64,000 nt of DNA from positions 17,946,479 through 18,010,478 of the forward strand of contig NC_092872.1 in assembly GCF_028372415.1 (NCBI RefSeq), in the 5' to 3' direction. The position numbers and the translations under genes were made by a program. This stretch comes from Notamacropus eugenii (taxonomy: Eukaryota; Chordata; Mammalia; Diprotodontia; Macropodidae). Under the pieces are notes generated by a model, which saw only the letters and a list, made by a program, of their open reading frames with translations, ran no database searches and was not told where the DNA came from. This document shows, one piece after another, positions 58,095-64,000 of the stretch; position 1 is the first letter of the stretch, and every line of letters starts with the position of its first letter.

Positions 58095-59320
58095 GAGAAT
58101 AAATCAATGACATCTTCAGTTTGGGGAAAAGAATTTTAGTCTAAATTTCCTGGAGGAAGGTAACCTTGGATAAAATTTAGCATTGATGGAAAAGTTAAAG
58201 TTTTAATGGTAAATTCGATTTTATGATTGCTATTTAATCAGGAACTAGAACATGTATAGAAAGGAATGTAAGCCACTTAAGACTTGCCTCAAAAGATGTT
58301 CCTTAGCCAAAGTGAAATTATAACCATATTTGAAACCTGGTTATTGGAACTTGCCATTTTTAGAAGCTATGGGACTATTAAGTGACTGCTCTTCTGAGTC
58401 TAACTCCAGGTATTGGTAGCAAGAAAGGCAATCTGAGCCTCCAATACATGATGCCAGTAAGCCTGTGAGATGATGGTATTAACAGCAAAAGGTGATCTCA
58501 AGGGAATGGTGGGAGAGAGGCTGTTCAGCCTGAGCTGATGTAGGATTCTTCTGACTCAAGTTCCCCACCGACACCTGGCTGACTTTAGACCTGACTGAAT
58601 GCAAGTGGACAATCTAACCCTGCCTGGAATTGACATGAAGTTGGGGAGATACTGTATCCCTGCAATGTCCCTACTCTTGGTAATATCCTACAGTCAAAAG
58701 TTTGTAAAGTTAATACCAGATCTATTCAATTATAGATTATTGGCAGGGGAACATCAGAGGTTCAGTCTAAAATTAAGTTATTAGGCATAGAACTTTAGAC
58801 CAGCAATAATAAGTTAGGGTCCTTTAATTCTTAGCATTACTGTGGAGACAATTATGTCAAGAGCTTGTGAAGCTAGCAACACAAATATTATTTGTGTCTC
58901 AGTTGGTTAATGTTTAAAAAAATTCTTTTGTGGTCCATATTGTAAATGCTTTAAAAAGAAGTATCACCTGAAAAAAAAAAAGAAGAAGAAAAAGTGAGGA
59001 AGTAAGCACGATGAATCCCCGTGACAAATTTATGGATGAATAGGGATGGGAATCTAACAGGATAGTCAGCCATGGACAGTTTGCTACCTACCTCATTGGA
59101 AAGGCCAACTTGATTAATGAAGTCATAGATTCATTGGAATATATTAAAATCATTTTTTTTTTTTACTTATCTGTGAATATGCTGTGTTTACCAATGGAAT
59201 GTAATCACCTTCACGGCAGAGAATGCTTCAGATTTTTTTACCTTTGTCTTCTCCCTGGTAAAAGTACCTGAAATATAGTAGGTGCTTAATAAAGTTGGGC
59301 TGATTGATTGATAACCTGGG
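58095..59320 (+). other. probable 3'-transduced flank of the source HAL1
   Basis: This sequence has no counterpart in the other HAL1 copy. It contains an L2/MIR-type 3' end at 59185-59310 (CTCCCTGGTAAAAGTACCTG, AATATAGTAGGTGCTTAATA, TGATTGATTGAT) that supplies the AATAAA signal. The frame at 58599-58784 (61 codons) matches nothing. The alternative is a separate nested insertion, but no second TSD is visible at 58095. Confidence 0.65.
59288..59293 (+). promoter_or_regulatory. polyadenylation signal AATAAA used by the transduced transcript
   Basis: It lies 27 bases before A10 and the right TSD, a normal distance for cleavage and polyadenylation. It comes from the L2-like 3' end, not from the HAL1 3'UTR. 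Confidence 0.7.
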
Positions 59321-59439
59321 AAAAAAAAAAGAAAATATCTGTAGAAAAATCATTGAAGCTTGGGAGAGTATACCCTCCACCCTGGAAGAAGAGTATCACT
59401 TTAACAAAGAGTTAAAAGTCAAGAAGTAGTCTGGGCAAA

Positions 59440-60585
59440 AGGGCAAACAGCAGAAAAAAAGTCCTGATCATAGAAAGTTACTATGACAAGTAAGTTACTG
59501 TGACAAGTAAGATCAATACACACATTTGAAAGAAGATAACAAAGTCAAAGTTCCTACATCCAAAACCTCTAAGAAAAAGAAAAAGATTAATTGGTCTCAG
59601 GCCATGGAAGAGCTGAAAAAAGACTTTGAAAAGCAAGTGAAAGAGATAGAGGAAAAATTTGGGCAGAGAAAGGAGTGACATGAGAAAATCATGAAAAAGG
59701 AATTAGTCACTTTGTAAAGGAGACACCAAAAATACTGAAGAAAATAATACTTTAAAAACAGACTAATCCAAAGAGGTACAAAAAGTCAATGAGGAGAAGA
59801 ATGCCTTAAAAGGCAGAACTGACCAAATAGAAAAAGAGGCACAAAAATTCACTGAAGAAAAAAAAATCCTTAAAAAGTAAAATTGGTCAAATAGAAAAGC
59901 AGATACAAAGGCACACTAAAGAAAATATTTCCTTCAGCATTAGAATTGAGCCAATGAAAGCTAATACCTTTATGAGAAATCAAGTAACAATCCAATGAAA
60001 CCAAAAGAATGAAAAAAAAAAAAAGACTCCAGTGTGAAGTATCTCATTTGAAAAACGACTGTCCTGGAAAATAGATCCAAGAGAGATAATTTAAAAATTA
60101 TTTTAGTATCTGAAAGCCATGCTCAAAAAATGAACCTAGACATTATCTTTCAAGAAACTATCAAGGAAAGCTCTCTTACTATTCTGGAATGATAAAGTAA
60201 AATAGAAATGAAAGAATCCATGATCACCTCCTGAAAGAGATTCCAAAATGAAAAGTTTCAGGAATATTATAGCCTAATTCCAGAACTCCCAAGTTAAGAG
60301 GAGAATATTGTAAGCAGCAATTCAGGTCTCATGGAGCCACATTCAGGATAACACACAATTTAGGAGGTTTTACATTAAAGGATTGGAGGACTTGGTGTAT
60401 GGTATTCTAGAGTGAAAATTAGCTAGAATTACAACCAAGGATAACCTACCCAGAAAAACTGAATACAGTCAGTCAGAAGAACATTGGCATTCAATGAAGT
60501 GGAGAACATTCAAACATTCTTGATGAAAAGACCAGAGATGAAAAGAAAATTTGATTTTCAAATGCAATCCTCAAGAGAAGCCTAA
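59440..60585 (+). pseudogene. ORF1 pseudogene of the older element
   Basis: The expected ATG before SKQQKKS-like sequence is AGG at 59440-59442, so the start is lost. The coiled coil remains readable (INWSQAMEELKKDFEKQVKEIEEKF at about 59587-59660), then stops and frameshifts accumulate, with an A13 run near 60012-60024. The RNA-recognition part (60050-60350) and C-terminal part (MKRPEMKRKFDFQ-like near 60525-60565) follow in order to TAA at 60583-60585. About 1.15 kb; the most decayed complete ORF1 in the window. Confidence 0.85.
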
Positions 60586-60590
60586 GATTC

Positions 60591-61749
60591 ATATGTTTCA
60601 GTTTCTTGAAGCTACATTTAGGATGTCAAGCCTCCAGACACAAGATAGAGAAATGACACAGTCAGAGAAAAGTATGTTTATGTAGAAGACAGGACTGTCA
60701 ATATTTCCTGTGACTTTTCATGAACTAGAGAGGAATCACTTTTTACGTGCCGAATTTTAGCGTTGATTTTGTGATCTACCTCTCGTGTTTGCAATGAGAA
60801 AAATGTTCATTTTCATTCTTAACTATTGTCTGGAATTTCCCATATTGAGACTAATCTATACAGTCATCCTCCCAAAGTGCATGTGCTACTGCATCCCACA
60901 GATGTAATGCCAAAATCTTGGAATTTTTCCAACTCAGTTTTCATGTCATCAAAACCGCAATTAGAGTACAAATCATGTGAAGAAGGAACCTACAAAGAGC
61001 AAGGGAAGAAAATGAATGAGGCAAGGAAAGAAATTTCCTTTAATGCTGGAACTACTAAAGTGCTTAATAATGTATGCTAATTAATGGAGGGAAAGAAGGA
61101 ATGGAGGCTGGAAGGAAGGAAGAAAGATAGTTTCAAATACGATATTTTCAACAATAACAAGAACTTAAAACATCCTCATATCTTATGAAGTGTAAAGAAG
61201 TGTTCATGTCAATACAGAGATATATTTTATATTTTGACCTCTAACATGTATACAGAACAAAATGGGTATCAAAACAGAAGCACTATCTTTGAAAAAAATG
61301 ACTCAATACATGTTAGATAAAAGTTATAATTGATCTTTCAAAATATTCTAAGTAGATACAACCTCACTTTAAAGGATTGCTCATTTTACCAATGGTAGCT
61401 TAAAGCATTCTGTAAAGCAAATTCAATTTTCCTATTAGCTTCACATACAAAATAAAAATAAAAAAAAAATTCTAGAAGTGAATTCCCTCCAGATTGAATT
61501 GAAAACTTTTGAGAGAACTGCAAATAGTGGCTAATGTGGAACAATACAATAGGTTGCAATTCATCAATAGTGATTGGCCTGAAGCAAGAACATTACTGCA
61601 CTTCCTGAAAATTACAAATTTTACTCACTATTTCTTGACACAATATTTTCACTATTAGACAACTCCTTATTTATTTCTTCCTTTTTAAAAGCAATAAAAC
61701 ATTTCTTCTTATATGGTTAATCAAAATTACCATTCTGTGTTCAACTTAT
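60591..61749. other. unassigned sequence
   Basis: The 84-codon plus frame at 60826-61080 matches no known family. A short purine-rich patch lies at 61086-61130. Confidence 0.45.
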
Positions 61750-61865
61750 TTCCCTTACTAGAAAGTAAGCTGACTGAAGGTATGCTTTTGTTTTTCTCCT
61801 ATTTCTCAATAAGAATTGACCACAGAGCTCTGACTATAATAAATACTCAGTAAAATGTAACCAAT
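61750..61865 (+). mobile_element. L2-type 3' end fragment
   Basis: CTAGAAAGTAAGCTGACTGA, AGGTATGCTTTTG and CTGACTATAATAAATACTCA match the L2/MIR tail '..GTAAGCTCCTTGAGGGCAG...CAATAAATG'. Confidence 0.65.
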
Positions 61866-61923
61866 GAAAAACGATGGATGAATCAACACCACGTGGATGA
61901 TTCCATCAGTATTTGTCTGGTAT

Positions 61924-61936
61924 GGGGGGGGGGGGG
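61924..61936. repeat. poly(G) run of 13
   Basis: An uninterrupted run of 13 G on plus. Confidence 0.97.
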
Positions 61937-62194
61937 ATGCAGATTTCTCTTCATATTGAGAAGCTGCTAATTTCATAATGATTAAGGAAATTTTGAGATT
62001 TTTCTTAGAAAAAGTAATAATTAGCCTGCAATACATAAAATTTTGAGAGTATTTGGCTTGCATTTTGACAAATATAAACTCTGCCTCCCTGTTAGCCAAA
62101 GACAAATTTAGTCAATACCAAAATAAACAAAAAAGCTTAAATTTTGAAAGTATTACAATTATGATAATAGCTGATTCATTTAGTCCTACATAGA

Positions 62195-62400
62195 TACAGT
62201 GAAAAGTGTAGTGGATAGAGCACTGTGTTTGAAATTGGGGGGAACCTGAATTCAAATTTTGCTTCAGAGTATTACTAGTTGCGTAACCAGGGGAAAATCT
62301 TTTAACATCCATGTTGCTCGCCTTCTTCTGTAAAGTGAGAGGGTTGGACTTAATGACTTATATAGTCTTTTCTAGCTCTGAATCTGTGATTCTATGACAT
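62195..62400 (+). mobile_element. tRNA/MIR-type SINE
   Basis: The tRNA head (GTGTAGTGGATAGAGCACTG, GAACCTGAATTCAAATTTTG) is followed by CTTCTGTAAAGTGAGAGGGT, TGGACTTAATGACTTATATA, TTTCTAGCTCTGAATCTGTG and ATTCTATGA. It has the same tail class as 3905-4110. Confidence 0.85.
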
Positions 62401-62489
62401 GATTTATAAAAGCCATTTTCTTTTCGCTATTGCCTTCAATTTCATCTCTTTATTGGACATACAATTGTCATTTGTGGAATTCTCAGAGA

Positions 62490-62760
62490 AGTTCACCATG
62501 AATTTATTAAGTGCCTATTAAATGTAAGTAATGGCTACACCTTGGGGATACAAAATCAAAATAAAAAATCATCCCTTCAATCAAAAGCTTATATTCAGCT
62601 GATCGTGGGGTTCAGTTTACAATATTTACCCAAATAAGTTCATACAAGACAGTTTGAGAACAGAAGGAAGACTAGTAGCTTCAGTTACGAAAAAGAAATC
62701 CAACCGGAGGAAGCAAGTAGGTTGAGACTGGAATGAAGGTAAGGATACTATGAAGTGAGA
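62490..62760 (-). mobile_element. L2-type 3' end, antisense
   Basis: ATGAATTTATTAAGTGCCTA, CACCTTGGGGATACAAAATC and ATCATCCCTTCAATCAAAAG give the antisense L2 tail. Decay increases rightwards. Confidence 0.65.
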
Positions 62761-64000
62761 AGAAAGAACTCAAAGGAAAGGGGGAGAGCCTTGGAAGAGG
62801 GAGACATAATGTCTAATTTTAGAAGTCTCAATGCCAACTTCAAGAGATTGCAGAGTTTTTAAGGGAAAAAATCTTAAATAATTCAGGGAGCATTTACTTA
62901 AACAAGATTAGAAAGAGCTTAAAATACCAAACTTAGTGACATCCATCATTACTTAGTTGAAAAAAAAAAGTCTCATGCATCTACACAATAAGCAAGGCTC
63001 TGTATTCAACATGACAAGTCTTTAATATGACTGAAGATCTACAGAATCTGATGTCCTATTTTGGGGAGGGACCTTAGAAACTAATGCAACTGGATCATTT
63101 TATTGCCTGAAACTCAGAGAAACAAAGTAGGAAAAGTCATCTTCCATGATAAAAATGTATTGAAATTTTATTGAAACATATATCTGTATTTACTCATGGC
63201 CTAGATCTATCTTTTCATTGTCTTTCAATTTTCCAAACATTTGGAGGAGCCCATCATGAGAAGCTATTACTCTAAAGGAGGCCTTTCATATGGAGCAAGC
63301 AAGCAAATCCTCTTTTTATTTACATTGTTAAAAAAATAAACTACCAAACTCAACTGAATTCCTTTTGTTCTCTCTTTGCAACCCAGTTTACAACTGCAAC
63401 TTCCGAGGCAAAAAACAAGCAAACAAAAGAAACAGCAGACGGAGACTAATATTTGTCAAGGGACAAAAGTATCCGCAGAACGACTGGCCTAAAGAGTACA
63501 GACATTGTCTAGAACATGTCAGTAGGATAGATTTTCCTACAAATCACATTAATTTCACAGTCATCTCATCATGCAGTGTACAAATGATGTCCATTTCTAG
63601 CCAGAGATTAGTTCTTTCTGTGTAGAAAGAGGCAATTTGCTGCAAGTTAATCAATGAAAGTCTCGAATTTCTGCAGTTATTAAAAAGTCAAGAAACACTC
63701 AGGTACAAATGGGCATCTACTGTTTTGCTGTTAAAAGCTTCTAAAAATCACTAGACAAGGCAGTAGAGAAACCTATGAGCAAAGGAGAAAATAATGTTGT
63801 TCTTTGAAAATCACTTATAGCTTGATTGGCTAATGAAAAGTCTATTAGTTTAAAAGATACATCAAATCTTGTCGCATCTTGAGACATCAAGGATGATATA
63901 TTTTAGCCCACAAAGAGAAAATTCTCTCTAAAATCCCCTGGGATCTATGATATAAAAGTAATAATAATGATAGTAATAATGGTGATAATAATAACTTTAT
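62761..64000. other. unassigned sequence to the window edge
   Basis: No gene or clear repeat. A degenerate (AAT)n-type tract (AGTAATAATAATGATAGT) fills 63955-63995. Confidence 0.45.

Larger units (their letters stand above)
55314..59330 (+). mobile_element. HAL1-like insertion with probable 3' transduction
   Basis: It starts GGGGGTGGAGCCAAGATGAT. 5'UTR of about 670 bp, ORF1 (55981-57019), a (CA)n tract (57150-57190) and a purine-rich 3'UTR with the same landmarks as the element at 45731-48997 (AAGGAGGGAATAA, CTTGCCCTACAAGAAAAG) extend to about 58095. A further 1.2 kb of unrelated sequence follows, ending AATAAA (59288-59293), 27 bases, then A10 (59321-59330). A 17-bp direct repeat flanks the whole 4.0-kb block: GAAAATAGCTGCAGAAA (55297-55313) and GAAAATATCTGTAGAAA (59331-59347), 15 of 17 matching. 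Confidence 0.85.
54640..60590 (+). mobile_element. old L1/HAL1-type element (second 5'UTR class), split by a HAL1
   Basis: 54640-55313 is a GC-richer 5'UTR of a different class from the GGAGCCAAGATGG type. Landmarks are AACAACTTAGAAGTTTGTCA, AGACCAGACCCCAGCAAACC, CTTTCAGCCCACAGACTATA, AACTTGCAGCCACAGGGGAG. It breaks off in GAAAATAGCTGCAGAAA and resumes at 59331 (GAAAATATCTGTAGAAA, then GAAGCTTGGGAGAGTATACC, CTCCACCCTGGAAG), leading into ORF1. Most of the interval 55314-59330 is a later insertion. No ORF2 is seen after ORF1. Confidence 0.8.

Overview
The window reads as nuclear DNA of a marsupial, probably an Australian one. The evidence is the repeat content: marsupial-type L1 5' ends (GGAGCCAAGATGG at the start of the 5'UTR), half-L1 (HAL1-like) elements that carry only ORF1, tRNA-derived SINEs ending in a BovB/RTE-like tail (GACTGAACAACAAC), a WSINE-type SINE at 46.5 kb, and many old L2 and MIR-type fragments. 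Base composition is AT-rich. I found no intact host gene, no convincing coding exon, no tRNA or rRNA gene and no CRISPR array. The one host-gene relic is an intronless, three-stop copy of FAM136A at 26467-26880 (minus). The window therefore looks intergenic or deep-intronic, and its content is a stratified record of retrotransposition.

Layout. 0-9 kb: L2 and SINE remnants, microsatellites and a possible solo LTR near 7 kb. 8.9-12.65 kb: a minus-strand L1 with a large internal deletion. 13-20 kb: old L2 in minus orientation, pierced by two young 5'-truncated L1 copies with clear target-site duplications (TSDs). 20.5-22.1 kb: a SINE, then an L1 5' end with an open 201-codon ORF1 fused to the tail of ORF2. 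22-29 kb: mostly unassigned sequence plus the FAM136A pseudogene. 29-41 kb: three L1/HAL1 5' halves and L2/SINE pieces. 41-45 kb: SINEs, L2-like sequence and a striking (TAC)n/(TACGAC)n tract. 45.7-49 kb: a full-length ORF1-only (HAL1-like) element with A-tail and TSD, itself carrying a WSINE. 49.85-54.2 kb: a 4-kb L1 inserted in an older minus-strand ORF1. 54.6-60.6 kb: an old ORF1-type element split by a younger HAL1 insertion that appears to have carried about 1.2 kb of 3' flank. 60.6-64 kb: mostly unassigned, with L2 and SINE scraps.

How the parts relate. The ORF1-only elements encode the L1 RNA-binding chaperone (coiled coil plus C-terminal RNA-binding domains) but no endonuclease or reverse transcriptase, so they must have been copied by L1 ORF2p supplied in trans. 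The SINEs end like RTE or other LINE 3' ends and were presumably copied by those LINEs. All ORFs seen here are interrupted except the 201-codon ORF1 fragment and short ORF2 tails. Family names come from recognition of sequence patterns, not from a database search.
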